Translations under genes and position numbers: made by a program
From: Chionis minor
Lineage: Eukaryota; Chordata; Aves; Charadriiformes; Chionididae
Direction: 5' to 3'
Assembly (NCBI GenBank): GCA_013398295.1
Contig: VZSF01003600.1
Location: 516,641 to 580,640 of the forward strand
Length of the DNA: 64,000 nucleotides
Part shown: positions 10,109 to 22,590 of the stretch, one piece after another
Numbering within the stretch: the first letter of the stretch is position 1
How the letters are laid out: the number at the start of each line of letters is the position of its first letter
The notes under the pieces: generated by a model
Told to the model about the DNA's origin: nothing
Databases searched by the model: none
Seen by the model: only the letters and a program-made list of their open reading frames with translations

Positions 10109-11292
10109 GAGCAGTAACAGCAGAAGCACCAGGACAAACCCTCAGGTCAGTGACGGATGCCAGGGAGTCTCCCTGTCCCCGGGACCCAGCTGATCCCCCT
10201 GGCAGGGAAAGCGCATCCCCGGCAGCGAGCTCGGAGCCGGGCATTGCCACCCGAGGGGCGGGCGGCTTCCTGAGGGTGCTGTCTCTGCACGTGCCGGTGC
10301 CCCAGCCCAGCGCCTCCGCTTGCGGTGCCATGGGGACTTCCCAGCTCCCTGCCCTCGGTGCCCCCAGCCCCGGCTCCCAGGAACGGAGTGCAATGTTGGC
10401 TGCAAACGCAGAAACGGTGGCTCAATAATTCACAACCCCCCACACTAATAATCCTCCTGGCAGTTGCCTCTGCCTCATACGCAGTGTCCGTTAATGGTAA
10501 CTTAATCAAGGGACTCAGTCATAAATTAGATCAATAGTGGGAGTTTTTGTGGGAGGCCTGTTCGGTGGGATGCGCGTTCCCGCAGAGGAAGATGAAGCAA
10601 TTCATTGTAGCGTCGGCTCAAAAGGAAAAAGGAATTGACCTGCCAGATCAAAAGCCTTCAGTGCTACGGGGTATATAACGTGCTGCTGCAGGCTCCAACC
10701 TTCAGCAAAGGGGCAGCTCAGGAGGGATTTACAGTAAATTTATCTCATTCACCTTAGCTGTGAATTAACCACCTTCCCTCTCATTTATGACAAGGAATTT
10801 AATGGAAAGGTAATTTCATGGGACTGTGCTCCCTCACCTCACATTACTTTACATTTGAAGACTTAATCAGGAACAAAGGTGGGCAGGCGGCAGCGGGCAG
10901 AGCTCGTCAAACAGCCCCCCCCTGCCCTGCCGCCGTCTGCCACTCGTCCTCCGCCGGGACAGCGCGTTCCCCACGGCCCCCGGGCACCGGCCGCTCCATC
11001 CTGCCACAGCATCGCTCCCGCTCGGCTTCCTGGGAGCTGCCCTGGCCCGGACACGCTGCTCCCTTGGGCACGGCGTAGCCAAAAGGGCTTTGCAAAGGGC
11101 ATGGAGAAGAGGCAGCAGGAAAGGACTGGTTCTTCCACCCTTTCACTTCTGTCTCTCTGGGTTTCTCACACAGCATTTGTAGCAAGAGAGCAGAAAGCTG
11201 CCTTTCTTTGACACGTCCTGCATGACCTGCTGCTGCCTGGTGGTTTGTGCTCCATCAGCACCAACGGGCTCACAGACCATTTCACAGGGTGG
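10109..11292. other. Unrecognised sequence, no gene seen
   Basis: A G/C-rich part (10180-10400 and 10880-11080) flanks an A/T-rich part (10430-10870) that carries TAAT-type words such as TCCGTTAATGG and CATAAATTAGATC. No repeat family or exon was recognised. Confidence 0.35.
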
Positions 11293-11579
11293 ATAGAACC
11301 ATAAAATGATTTGGATTCAAAGGGACCTTAAAGACCACCCAGTGCCACCCCCTGCCCTGGGCAGGGACACCTCCCACCACACCAGGGTGCTCCAAGCCCC
11401 ATCCAACCTGGCCTTGAACCTCCAGGGATGGGGCAGCCACAGCTGCTCTGGGCAGCCCCCGCCAGGGGCTCACCACCCTCGCAGGAAACAATTTCTTCCT
11501 GATATCTCATCTAAATCTCCCCTCTTTCAGTTTAAGACCATTGCCCCCTGTCCTGTCACTGCAGACCCTGGCAAAAAGT
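11293..11579 (-). mobile_element. CR1 LINE 3' fragment
   Basis: A minus-strand CR1 3' end, with tail at 11293 (ATAGAACCATAAAATG), shares the ACACCAGGGTGCTCCAAGCC subfamily block with 9597-10108. It ends upstream near the DRTRG-like motif (TCCTGTCACTG on the plus strand). No frame is open. Confidence 0.9.
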
Positions 11580-14500
11580 CAGCTCTGATAAAAGATGCAC
11601 AACAGACGTAGCTGACCACCCGCATCCATGAGTCTGCGGAGCCGCTGGAGCCATCTCTCATTTTTGCATGAGTGTTTGCGCATGAAAAAAGATGTTTTTC
11701 CCAACTCATTTACACATCTGGTAATTCTAGGCTTAAAAAACTTCTTGTGTTTCATGGGGATTATTTCTACTTACCCTGACTGCTGTACTGCTCGCAGTAA
11801 CCTGAAACGATAGAAAAGCAACGCATGAATCTTAGTTGAACTTAGTGAGAATTTGGTAAAGAAGTGACCTGTAAGCTCACTGGTGCTGGTTTGGGGGACC
11901 TGGTCCTGACAATCAGACCTACCCGACCACGGAGCCCCAGGTGGACCCCCTGCCCTGGGCTCACCAGTCACGGCTGTGGTGTGAGCCACCAGCCCACCTT
12001 CATTTCAAGGTCAGGAGAAGCAGCCTGACACGCCAGCCCTGACCGCATCCTTCCTCTCAGCCTGGGGAACGCAGCGGAGAGCGCATCGAATCACAACACC
12101 ACCCCGTTACGAGCGCCTACAGTGGGCTGGGGAAAGGTGTGACACCTGTGGTGGGACTATCTCACTCCCAGGTCTCAAGCGCCAGGAGATGACATCCCCC
12201 GGGCACGCTGGGGGAGTGTTTTGTCGTCCCGACGTTTTGTAACAGAAGTTGGACAAACAGCAGACATCGGTCCATTTAAAACATTTAAAGCGCTGAAAGC
12301 GATAACCATTAAAACCCTTGCTGAATTGTACTTAAATGCAAAGGACCTTGACATTTTGCGAATTTAATTTAGTACCATTGTACAGAGAAGCAATTACAGT
12401 TACATCATTATGTGTAATAACCACGAATGGAGTCTCAGTCTAACCAAGCGTGAAAGGATATTATTTGGAAATCCTTACCTATTGTCAGAGTCTTTTAACC
12501 TTCCCCTCCCTCCCCCATCCCCACACCCCCACCACGAAATATTAGAGCTTTTCTCTCCCTGGGCTGTGCAGAGCAGCACGGACAGCAGGGCTGGCCAGGG
12601 AAGGCTCCACAGCGCGGCTGTGCCTGTATTGCGGAGAAGAAAAGAACAAAGGAACACTTGGGAAAGGACAGGAGCGTTTCTTCCCTGTATTGTTTAGGGA
12701 CTTTAATCCTGAATCAGGGTCTTGGGGGAGAAGTTAGTAATACGTGTGAGCCCACACAGCGGTGACGCCTGGAGAGAAGGGCTTGGCAAGGGGCGCCATG
12801 AGGAGAGTGTCCACTCTGGAGAGTGGCGGGGGGCGGAGAGGGGCCGCGCACCGCACCGGGGTCCCTGCCAGCCCCATCAGTGTCACCACCAGGTCCTGCC
12901 CCAGCCCTGCCAGCCGCCCCGGAGACGGCCTCAGCAGTGCAAAGTGGCCAGAAAACAGGCAGAAAAGAGCTCTGCTGTCCTACCCCTGCTCGGCAGCTTC
13001 CCAGGCGTCAGCACCCGAATACGAGCACCCATCAACACCGGACCCTTTGGGTGAGGTCTGCTCCGCGCCCACAGCATGAGCGTGGGCTCAGCAAAAAGCA
13101 TCCCCAAAATGCGCCCACCGCAGCCGAAATCCCTGCCTGGGCCTCTCCAGCTGCACCTCTCGGGACTCCTGGAGCTCATTTCCCTTCGCCTTCATGTCAG
13201 TTTGCAAAGTTTCACCCCCAAAAGGCACCGAGTTTCCCAGGAAAACCTTCCTGTGGCAGTGGGGTGAGATGTGGGACAAAGGGGTCACATAAGTGGCTTC
13301 ATTACTGCTGGTTTGGTCTAATTAAATGAAGATTTATATAAAACAGTGAGCTAATTAAAACCAAGACACTAGATAATAGATTATTAAAAATTGGTAATGT
13401 TCCTACGGCTTCACCTTTGGCCGCAGTCCTCCCCTCCTCCCTCTGCCAGAGTTCACTGCACAGGCAACTGGAGGAGGATGCATGTGATTTGGTATAAATA
13501 TATATGTAAATAAGCATTTAGGTAAATATATAGTTTCTCCTGGCTTGGTTCACAGTTCACTTGCGATTACCCGCTTACCAAAGCTGCCAGTACCAGCGGC
13601 TAGATATTTCATGCTGGTTTGCTCGACAGCAGCCTTTGCCCATCCTGTTCACTTGCCCGTGGGGTCCCGAGGCTCTGGAACAAGGCGATTTGACTTCGCT
13701 GACGTGTTAATACCCATCTCCAGCCTGTAACCACAGCGCAGAAAGTGGCTGGTGTTCATTACAGCCCCCAAATACTCTGAATTTCAGTCAAAGACAGGAA
13801 AGCAACGTGCAGAGCAGAAAACGTTCCCCCTCACCCCGGGCTGCCAGCAAAAATGAAGAGGCAGGATTGACTCCGGCCGCAACGGCGAGGAGGGAACGAA
13901 GCCAGGACGGGCAGGCTCTGGCCCCTGGAGCCTCTGTGTGTGCGGTTCCACTGCCACGCCGCTGAGCTGGAAGTCCATTTCTTTTCCAGTTCCCGTTTGA
14001 TTATAAAATAATTGATAGAAATCTAACCTGTCGCATTACCAGCACTGTTAATGCGAGGAGGACGCAGAAACGGCATCTGTTCCCCACTACTCAACACTCC
14101 CATGGATGGGCCCCAAATACTCTCCTCGGCTCGGTGGTGGCAAAGCACCGTTATCCCTCTTTCCCTTCCCTGGGGCTCCTCTGGCCCAGGATGCTGCACT
14201 GGGAGCCGTGGGGAGGCGGCGGAGGGGGAGCCGGGCCAGCCCCGACGGCCTGGAGCGGAGGGGAGAGCACGGGAAGGGGGATGCGGGGAGCTGCCACGGG
14301 GCCCGGAGACAAGGTGTCCAACGGCCTCACTTCTTCCTACTCACAACCCGTTTCCCAAGTGGAAAGAGGTGCAGCCACTCGATGCTAAATAAGTCCGAGA
14401 AAACTCTAATCCACCTCTTGCTTTCCCGCACAGAGGACTCTGCCCTTCGGCCGCCAAGGGCTGACATTCAAACTTTCATTAGTTCCTCATCAGCAGTACT

Positions 14501-15340
14501 AAAAAAGCTCCAGTAAAAAAATGTGCCTTTTAAAAATGTTTTGGTACTCCTAAGGGAATATTCTCTCATTAAATACTGACATATCACCCACACCAGTGTG
14601 TTGATAAGAGACTTGTATTCAGCAATGGTACCGTCAGACCCCAGGAGTTTTTCAAAGGGCTCATCCTTTCATTCAAGCATTGTTTAATAAACCTATTAAT
14701 GTTTTTATTTCTGCTCATTCTTTTAGCTAGCTTAAAAGTTTCGCACTTCTTTGCTAAGATCTTGAGAGATCATTACCTTTGACTCAGAAAACCTTTCCAA
14801 AATCCTCTTCTTTTTAGACCACTATGACACGCAAAATGGAAGCTGACGCGTAGCTCTCCAGCAACGCAGTGGCTCTACCTCGAAGCGCCTGGAGATTTCT
14901 GGTCAACATGAAGTTCGACTCAGGCAACATCCTGGAGCATTTTTAAGAGGTTTAGAAAGAAATGTGAATTTCCGTCAGTGTGGTAAGAAATGTGAGTCCC
15001 TGCGTAGCCTTAGCGAGCAGAGCTGGTTTCATGCTGGCTTGGGACCGAGCGTCAGAGCGATTCCCCTTGCGGCACTGTTGCCTTCACAACGCCTCCGGGC
15101 AGAGCTTTTAGTGATTTCCTACAGAGGCAAAAACCTGAAGTAAAAGGGCCCCCGGCTCAGAGCATCCATCATCTCCCAGGCAAAGCCTGGCAGCCCGGGG
15201 TATCACCTCCCTGGGATTTTGGCTGGGAAGACCCCAGGGGACACAGGACACACAGCCGTGTTGAGCATCCTTGTGCTGGAGGGCATCAGAGATGTGGAGC
15301 CACTCCAGACCCAGCCACCAGCCTTCAACCGCTTCCCTGA
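11580..15340. other. Unrecognised sequence, no gene seen
   Basis: These 3.8 kb contain no repeat or exon I recognise. Composition varies: A/T-rich at 11650-11870, 12250-12480, 13310-13550 and 14400-14820; G/C-rich with several CpGs at 12770-13200 and 14150-14340. Open frames reach about 170 codons (12823-13329, plus) but overlap frames on both strands and lack recognisable domains. Confidence 0.4.
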
Positions 15341-15438
15341 TCACAGAACCACAGAATGACAGAATGTTCGGGGTTGGCAGGGACCTCTGGAGATCATCTG
15401 GTCCAACCCCCTGCCAGAGCAGCTCCACCTACAGCAGG
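15341..15438 (-). mobile_element. CR1 LINE 3' terminal fragment
   Basis: Only about 100 bp of CR1 3' end remain on the minus strand. It carries TCACAGAACCACAGAATGAC, then GGTTGGCAGGGACCTCTGGAGATCATCTGGTCC-type sequence, matching the subfamily at 31783, 42154 and 59249. Confidence 0.88.
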
Positions 15439-15924
15439 CGTATCATTGAATCAGGTATGAATCATTCAAACCCCCTTCTCTGCAAATTTCAGTAATAAAC
15501 TGGCAAGCAGCACGAGTGACAACACACCGAATGAAATTCAGGATGCGTGGCCCCTAGATGGGCAGATCTGAGAGCAAAATGAGGCTGTCACTAAAAACAA
15601 GCAAGCTGGTTCCTCAAGTCTCCTTCATTTCAAAACTTCTCAGGGGTTGTGGTGGCCTTGTTATAGCTGTGGGAGCAAAATTTCTCCAGCAATGTCTCTG
15701 CATTTCAGCCAACAGCCAAACCAGCATCCTCTGGCTGTACTGGGAGTGCAGGGGCCAGCACTCTCCAAAGCAGATAGCCTGGATTCTCCCACAAGCTCTG
15801 CCACGGACCATGGCAGCTCACACTCTTCCGGCTGTGATTTCTCTCCGACTGTCTTCAAGTGAAATACAAGTCTTAGCTGTCAGACACTTCCTAGGGTTGC
15901 ATATTTACAAATTCTTAACCAAAT

Positions 15925-15958
<34 letters not shown>

Positions 15959-16339
15959 ATCAGGTGTATGTTTTTGGTAAAGACATTGATTAGTCTTGGG
16001 CAAAGGATGGTTCCCTGGAAAACCACAGGATAAACTTTCTGCAGAACTGTCAACTACTTAAATGTATTTGCTGTTCATTTGCTGGTTTCACCTGCTCATG
16101 CAGCGTGTGCCGAAGCAGCTCTGCACACCGCAGTGCTACGAGCATGGAGCTCCTCTGCACTTTGAGATATTTCAGTTGCCTTTGCCAAGTAAATGCAAGA
16201 TACCAGCCAATATGGAACCAAACCTAAGAAAACTCTTTCAGTTAAGCAAAGTTGATTGGCAATAATTATGCTGTAACCTTGTGACTTGGTACTGATTACA
16301 TTATAGCATCCTTGCAAATTAGATAATCAAATATGAGAT
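15439..16339. other. Unrecognised sequence with a 29-T run
   Basis: No gene was recognised. A pure T run occupies 15928-15956; read on the minus strand it is a poly-A tract, but no retrogene or SINE body is recognisable beside it. The last five bases, 16335-16339 (GAGAT), are the left target duplication of the LTR that follows. Confidence 0.5.
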
Positions 16340-16690
16340 TGTTGTGGACTTGGCTGGCCACTAAACCAAATGACACGTGCTCTCTCTAACCTCTCTCCCT
16401 TCAGAGGAGAAGGGAGAGAAAATAAGAGATACTTATGAGCATAAAAGAAACTAAATTATGTTAATGAAGTAATAATAATAAAACAATAAAGAAAATATAA
16501 TAGTATTAACAAGAAAATAATGAAATATGTACAATATGTATAACCCATATCGAGCTCCCAGGATGACAATCATGCGACCAACAGGAACTGGGGAAGTCCC
16601 AGACTGGCCTCAGCGATGGATGGGAAGTGGGTTCTGGAATGCACAGACTGGGATCAGAGGCAGACAAAGAGAGACTGCCTGGGCAAACTT

Positions 16691-16831
16691 CGCCTGCCTG
16701 GGCTGCACCAGTGCCGTGGATTGGGCCGGGCTGGTCACTGAGGACAACGACAGACGCTCTCCCCCACCTCTGACTCCAAGGAGAGGCGGGAGAGAGAGAG
16801 ACTTATGCGTTTAGAAGGAACTAAACTACTT
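16691..16831. repeat. 141-bp exact inverted copy of 50439-50579, suspect insertion
   Basis: Each base of this stretch is the complement of 50439-50579, by eye without a mismatch. The neighbouring LTR parts of the two loci differ at several sites per 100 bp. It ends at the N at 16832. It also includes 21 bp (16691-16711) that, at the other locus, lie outside the LTR (50559-50579), which retrotransposition would not copy. Confidence 0.85.
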
Positions 16832-16832
16832 N
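16832..16832. other. Single undetermined base (assembly gap mark)
   Basis: One N lies at the join between the 141-bp exact copy and the 5' part of the locus A LTR. The related LTR at 49984 has about 190 bp at this point (50249-50438) that are absent here. Confidence 0.8.
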
Positions 16833-16950
16833 CCGCAGGTGCCCCCCCTCTGCGCTTTTCCACTTCCCACCCTCCGGCGGAGCAAATACCCGAGGGAGCT
16901 GCCCTGGGCTGGGACAGCCACGGGGACAAGCAGGAGCCTCTCTGCAGCCC

Positions 16951-16995
16951 ATCCCATCCCATCCCATCCCATCCCATCCCATCCCATCCCATCCC
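16951..16995. repeat. ATCCC pentamer microsatellite (9 copies) inside an LTR
   Basis: Nine perfect ATCCC units (GGGAT on the other strand) interrupt the locus A LTR between CTGCAGCCC and AGCCCTTGG. The corresponding place in the LTR at 49984 (near 50130-50143) has only one GGGAT, so the array grew after insertion or in the source copy. Confidence 0.95.
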
Positions 16996-17192
16996 AGCCC
17001 TTGGTGTTCATGATAAACACCAGGCGTTACCTGCTAGAAGCAGACACTGTCCAAAAAAATATAAGTTTTTGAGTAAAAAAACTTACTTTTGACTAAGTTC
17101 AGGGAGCGCGGTTAGTTAGAAGAGGCTTAGCTGAAAAGTAAAATTATTGTGAAGAAAATAGGTTCTATTTTACCTCAAACTAGGACAGAGAT

Positions 17193-18102
17193 ATCCTCTG
17201 ATCACGCACTAGATGATCCTATATCAGCCTTGCCATGATCCATTACCATCATTCACGTCAGACTCTCTGGCACTTTAGGACACCCCATTGCCTTTTTTAA
17301 ATACTGACATGATGTTAGTTATTCATTCGCACAGACTTTCCCCAATGTTTCATGATTTGTTAAAAATAGCAGACAAACAAATCCACAAGGTTAGCAGCTC
17401 CCGGAGATTCCTGGCCATTTTATAATGATCTTAGATGCAAACTGTGTGGTCCTGCTGATTCAGAAATGGTTAGCAGTTGCTCTTTAACATCCTCCCCAGT
17501 TACAGATGGAATAGAAAGCATTTAATTATCACAGTAAGACATGAATAAATCATCCTGTTTCTTTCCACACAGAGAGTGTGAGTACACATTTAGGGCTTCC
17601 AGCCTCTCTGTATCCCAATATGTTTGGTCTTTGCCTAAGAGCAGCCCGATCATGCTGCTGGGGTTTTATCTATTTAGAGAGAATCCCTCCTCATCCTGCT
17701 TAACCCATCCTTTCTGACTCACACACAGGGCTTCTCTTCTCTCCTGTTCTGCTTCCCCAGCTGTGGATTTGCACATTTCCCTATATTCTACTTTTGCCTT
17801 TCTCTGTCGGTGGTGTTTTCTTCGCTCTTAAACCAGGTGAAGATTTTGTTTTGCTTTCAAATCAAAGACACCTTCCTACTCTGTAGTATCCATAATAGAG
17901 ATGGGTAAAAATTGTAGAGAAAGATGCATAGCCATGTCGTGGGTCTGGGCTGTAAATACGGCTTTAGGTTAACTGTGATGCTGAGATCTGCTGGGACTAA
18001 CCATGCCATCAGTGATAAGAGCTCTCAGGACCAGGATCCCCTCCAACCTTGCAAGGTGGCCGTGCGTTCATCTTGAGCCATCCCTTCTCCAGCCAACCCA
18101 TC
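17193..18102. other. Unrecognised A/T-rich sequence
   Basis: No repeat family, exon or RNA gene was recognised. Confidence 0.4.
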
Positions 18103-18380
18103 CCAGTGACAGGACGAGGGGCAATGGGTATAAAACCAAATATAGGAAGTTCCAGCTGAAAATGAGGAGGGACTTCTTTCCTTGGAGGGTGGCAGAGCCC
18201 TGGCACAGGCTGCCCAGAGAGGTGGGGGAGTCTCCCACTCTGGAGACATTCCCAACCCGCCTGGACGCCATCCTGTGCCCCCTGCTGTGGGTGACCCTGC
18301 TCTGGCAGGGGGTTGGACCAGATGATCTCCAAGGGCCCTGCCAACCCTTAACTTTCTGTGATTCTGTGATTCTGTGATTC
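18103..18380 (+). mobile_element. CR1 LINE 3' fragment, plus strand
   Basis: The sense CR1 3' end runs from the DRTRG-like motif (CCAGTGACAGGACGAGGGG) to the tail TTCTGTGATTCTGTGATTC. It includes GGTTGGACCAGATGATCTCC just before the tail and the block AGTGGGAGACTCC (in complement) typical of the subfamily at 31783, 42154 and 59249. A sense frame is open for most of it. Confidence 0.93.
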
Positions 18381-21108
18381 CTGTTTCCAGCCCGCTCCCT
18401 TGTCCTGGCTTAACTGTTCGTGTGGCCAGATGGTGAACTACCTCAAGGAACTGGACCAGACAGAAAAGGAAAAAAAATATATAACTCTATACTTTTTTGC
18501 ATCTGTGGGTTGAGTGTTTTTTTTCCCCCTTCCCTCAAAATCATTTTGCTGTTTATCAGCAGCAGCACCAGGTTTGACAGCACGACGAGAGAGGCAGCAG
18601 AGGAGCAAGGGGAGCCGCTGGCGATGGGAAGCAAGGTGTGCCTAGTCGCCACCTACCCAGGTCATCACAGGAGCCCTCGCCTGCATGGCTTGAGGCATGG
18701 GGGGAGCAAGTTCTGGGGCTGCACATCCCAGAAACACAGAGAAGCAGGAATTACTATTATTTTTAAATGAATGAAAGGTTTACTAATATTCTCCTGAATA
18801 GTATCTTCTTTTTTTCAGACTGCAGAAGTTCGGTGGTAAATGCATTTACCTTCCCACATAACTAAATTACCGTATTTGGTACCAATAACACCAAAAACCA
18901 AATGGGGCAGGGAAAGGTTTGAAACTGGAGCCTGATGCAATTCTTCACAAATCTAAAAAAACAGAAGTTTTAGGAAGAGAGTATTTGAAGCTAAATTCAG
19001 TTTCACAGAAGTAATGGCAGAACATTTTGCATTCAAAAATACAGGTAAATACCTCCAACTGAACTCTGCACTTCCCCAGCCCAGCTCTCAGCAGGTGCTT
19101 GACGTTAATGTCCCAAAGCTGGCTAAAATCAGAGGTAGTTTGTCCGAGTCTGGAAACTTCTCTGGCCTTGCCCCCACGGCCCAGGCGGGAGCTGCACGTT
19201 GTGCAGGGCTCTGCCCGTCCCTGGCGACCCACGACGACCAGCGCTCTCCCCCTGGCTTCCTGGGGACCAAGAAACAATAAAACCAACATCAGCGAAGCAC
19301 CATAACAATTTGGGGACAAGGCAGCAAGCGACCGCGGGCGTCCCTACGTTTCACTTGCAGCCTGTGGGGCTCCATCCAGGAGGATGCCAAAAATTCAAAT
19401 TCATTCATTGTTTACCCCCAGAGCAGGGTTGGGTTAAATTGCTCTTCTTTGCAGAGAGCATAAAAGCACTTGTCTAGATTCTTGGTTGAGAAAGGTATAT
19501 ACAAAAATTAAGGTGCATGTGACAAAATGGGAGCTGAATTTTTGGGCATTGTTAGGAGGAAAGAAACCTCTGCAGATTGTCCCGCTTTGGAAGCACCTCT
19601 CTCTCTTGTGGGCAAAGGGAAAGACAAAGCACCTGGGAGAAGCAGAAATCAAAGCAGCTTATTCACCCTCCATTAGCCCTTGGCTGGGCTCCAGACAAAG
19701 ACCTGGAGCCACCAAAGCCCCAGCTGGGAAAGCCCTGACCACCCTGCCCAGAGACAGGGGGCTGCTGCTGAGCGGCTCCTGCAAGGACGCAGCCCAAACT
19801 GTGGGAGGGTTTCTCACTCTTAGTATGAAATCTAGTAAAATTTGCAACATCTTAAGTCTTATTACTTGGGGGTCAAGTCAACTTGTCTTGTACAGCTGAG
19901 AAAAATTTCCTCCGGTGAAGATATATGAAATGTGTGGCTTTTTTTTCTTGTTTTAAATTTAAGAGTGAAAGAAAGGACAAAAAGATGCCATGCCTTACTA
20001 TTTCCTTTTTCCTTACATCCTACAACCAAGTCCTCGATCTTAAATCCCATCATGACCCCCAAGTTAGCATTTTGCATATGGAAGACATCTTGCAGAATAG
20101 AAAATTTACATTGTGGCTTTGCAAGAAATAAGATATAAAAATCTGATGCAAGGAAAAAATGAATACAAAGGGTATTCAGGACAGTCTGGTTTTGTTGGCA
20201 AGCAGGATTCACATCACAAACATTGGGGAAAAAGTTGTCCTGAGAAATAGTCACATAAGAAACTTCCCAATTTTTCTTCAGTTAAAGGCTAACAACCTGC
20301 TTCGGCAATTATCAAAAAAAAAATAAAAATCCTCAGGCAAGAAAAGATTTTATATTCTTGATTTTGTTGTCAGCCTAAAAGCAAAAGAAAGGTAGATTAG
20401 ATGTACCTACCCCAAGGGACAGTAATTTTATTTTAAGCCTCTGTATACCATAAAGCAGAAAAAGATCTCTTTCCAGATAATTTCTAATTAATAAAGTTAT
20501 ATTTATTACATGCAATTAAAAATATAACCTGAGGGCATAAGCAACAATAAAGATATTCAGTCTGAGGCTTACTTATCAAAACTATTTTCATTGCTTTTTT
20601 TCCCAAGTACTCTGCATATGACAATTCATTTCTTGAAGCTACAGTATCCTGTTTCATAAAAATAGTGGTTTCTAATTGAATTAATTTAACAAAGGAAAAA
20701 AAGTATGTTAGAATGCTCCACATCTGAGGATAACGATAATTGAACTGAATCATCTTTTCTGTAACGGAAGAAGCTCTGATGCAATCTAATTAAAAAGGAA
20801 TAGGCCTTATTTAATTATTTTATTTAATCGTACCCAAGACAATTGTCTGGTTGGAACTTCTGAAGGATTTGTCCACGCTTCTGACTCTGGGGAAGTAAAT
20901 ATAAATGGCACATTGATCACCGTCCTTGGAGATAAATGAGGCATTACAGCCTTCACCACCTCCTGCTCAGGAGCAAATCACCGTCTCCACACCTCAGCCT
21001 CTTGAACCATTTCTCTCGTTGTTCCTAAGCTTGGCTTGCAATGCTCTCTCCACAGACTGCGAGATGTGAAACTTCTTTTCTCCTCTTCTTCTCGGACAAT
21101 ACGAGTTT
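18381..21108. other. Unrecognised sequence, mostly A/T-rich
   Basis: No gene or repeat was recognised in 2.7 kb. The part 19150-19780 is richer in G/C and carries short chance frames; 19900-20900 is strongly A/T-rich. Confidence 0.4.
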
Positions 21109-21395
21109 ATAGAATCACAGAATCACAGCATGTTTTGGGTTGGAACCAACCTTTAAAGACCATCTAGTGTCAACCCCGCTGCCATGAGCAGGGACATCTT
21201 CAACCAGATCAGGTTGCTCAAAGCCCTGTCCAACCTGGCCTTGAGTGTTTCCAGGGATGGGGCATCCCCCACCTCTCTGGGCAACCTGGGCCAGTGTCCC
21301 ACCACCCTCAGCATAAAAAATTTCTTCTAGTCTGAATCCTCCCTCTTTTAGTTTAAAACCATTCCCCCTTGTCCTGCCACAACAAGCCCTACTAC
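21109..21395 (-). mobile_element. CR1 LINE 3' fragment
   Basis: A minus-strand CR1 3' end carries a doubled tail (TATAGAATCACAGAATCACAG), then GGTTGGAACCAACCTTTAAAG and GTTGCTCAAAGCCCTGTCC. A deletion has removed part of the 3' UTR-proximal region near 21330. It is more diverged than the CR1 at 4713. Confidence 0.9.
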
Positions 21396-22590
21396 AAACT
21401 TCCTACTCAGGCTAATCTCTCTTGGTTAGAAAGCATCACTCCAAAACTGTGAGAAGGTGAGCAAACCACCTCCTGCTTGTCAAGGAACATTTCCCACCAT
21501 GTCTGGAGAAGGCTGGTGGGAAGCAAGATGTACATCAATGTCTAGCTGGTGGTTGGTGCAGGTCAGCTGAAGGAGCAAAGGGCACCACTTTGAGTTTTGA
21601 CCACTTTGAGGGCACCCAAGACCCCTTAAACCGAGGTGGGTTATGAGCATCGAGGCAGGGGCAGGGGTGCAGGGTCATGGCACTTGGTGCTGGCTGGTGG
21701 CAAGATCCTTGGACCTAGCGCCACCGTCACTGGAGCAGGATGTGATCCTCAGTCCAGATTCCAGGAGGAGTCATTGGTTTTTCTACTGGGTAGTATAAGA
21801 AACAGACATCAATATTACCACATATGAAATCACAAAATATTATCACTTAGGCAGAGATTTATATTTTGGCAGTATCAAGCAAACGGTATTTGAAATGTCA
21901 GTCTCTGGATTATATTAATTGGAGTTTTAAATCTCTGGTGCCCGGGTGGCTACCTGAATATTAATCTCAATATTCTGGGTTTCTGAGTTGGAAAAAGAAA
22001 TGCCTTAAGGTTAGTGAGACACCTGAGATTTCTACTCTATATGGGAAAATTACTGAAAAAAGATTTGCGTCAATACATTTTCATCTTACAACAAGTTTAT
22101 CCTAAAAATGTCAGAAATACGTAATATAGACAGTGTATGGATAGATATGTAAATGACTTACTGTAACGATTTAGGTATTAATCAGTCCTTTCTCTTTTGC
22201 ATACAAACGCAAGTCCTGAAGTCAGAAAAAGCAACTTGTTCTCCTGAAAATAAGGAAAAACAGAGTCTTCCTGGAGGACTTCAGTCCTAATTGCTTCAAG
22301 TCCCTCCCTACCACTCCGTATCTTAAGTACAAGGGGACTCAGTTGAAACTTGAGGCTTCCTTACCTCCACCACAGGCGTTTCCTGCAGGAAAGATTAACC
22401 CCGTCAGCTAGATTTGACTGTGGGAAGCAAAATGTTGCTCTCCTGATTCCTGCAGCGCGACGTTTCGGTACGGCAGCAGCACGGCGCTGCAGCACGGCAC
22501 AGCTTGTGTGGATTTAAAACCGGCTGATGGGTCTCAGTGGCACTGTGACCTTGGGGTCTGTGTACTGGTGCATCGCTAATGGGGTACCAA
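21396..22590. other. Unrecognised sequence, no gene seen
   Basis: Mixed composition, with A/T-rich DNA at 21790-22260. No recognised element. Confidence 0.35.

Larger units (their letters stand above)
16340..17187 (-). mobile_element. ERV-L-like LTR (locus A), interrupted by a suspect segment
   Basis: On the minus strand the element starts TGTCCTAGTTTGAGG at 17187 and ends CCACAACA at 16340. Perfect 5-bp target duplications GAGAT flank it (16335-16339 and 17188-17192), the size expected for ERV-L integration. The 5' part (17187 to 16833) matches the LTR at 49984 with a few differences per 100 bp. The 3' part (16690 to 16340) has the A/T-rich polyadenylation region of this LTR type. Between them lie 141 bp (16691-16831) and one N that match the 49984 locus exactly, including DNA beyond that LTR's end, so the middle is probably misassembled. 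It is most simply a solo LTR of about 0.7 kb or more. Confidence 0.85.

Noticed and set aside
15928..15956. Poly-T as the tail of a minus-strand retrogene or SINE
   Set aside because: No body, target duplication or coding homology was found beside it.
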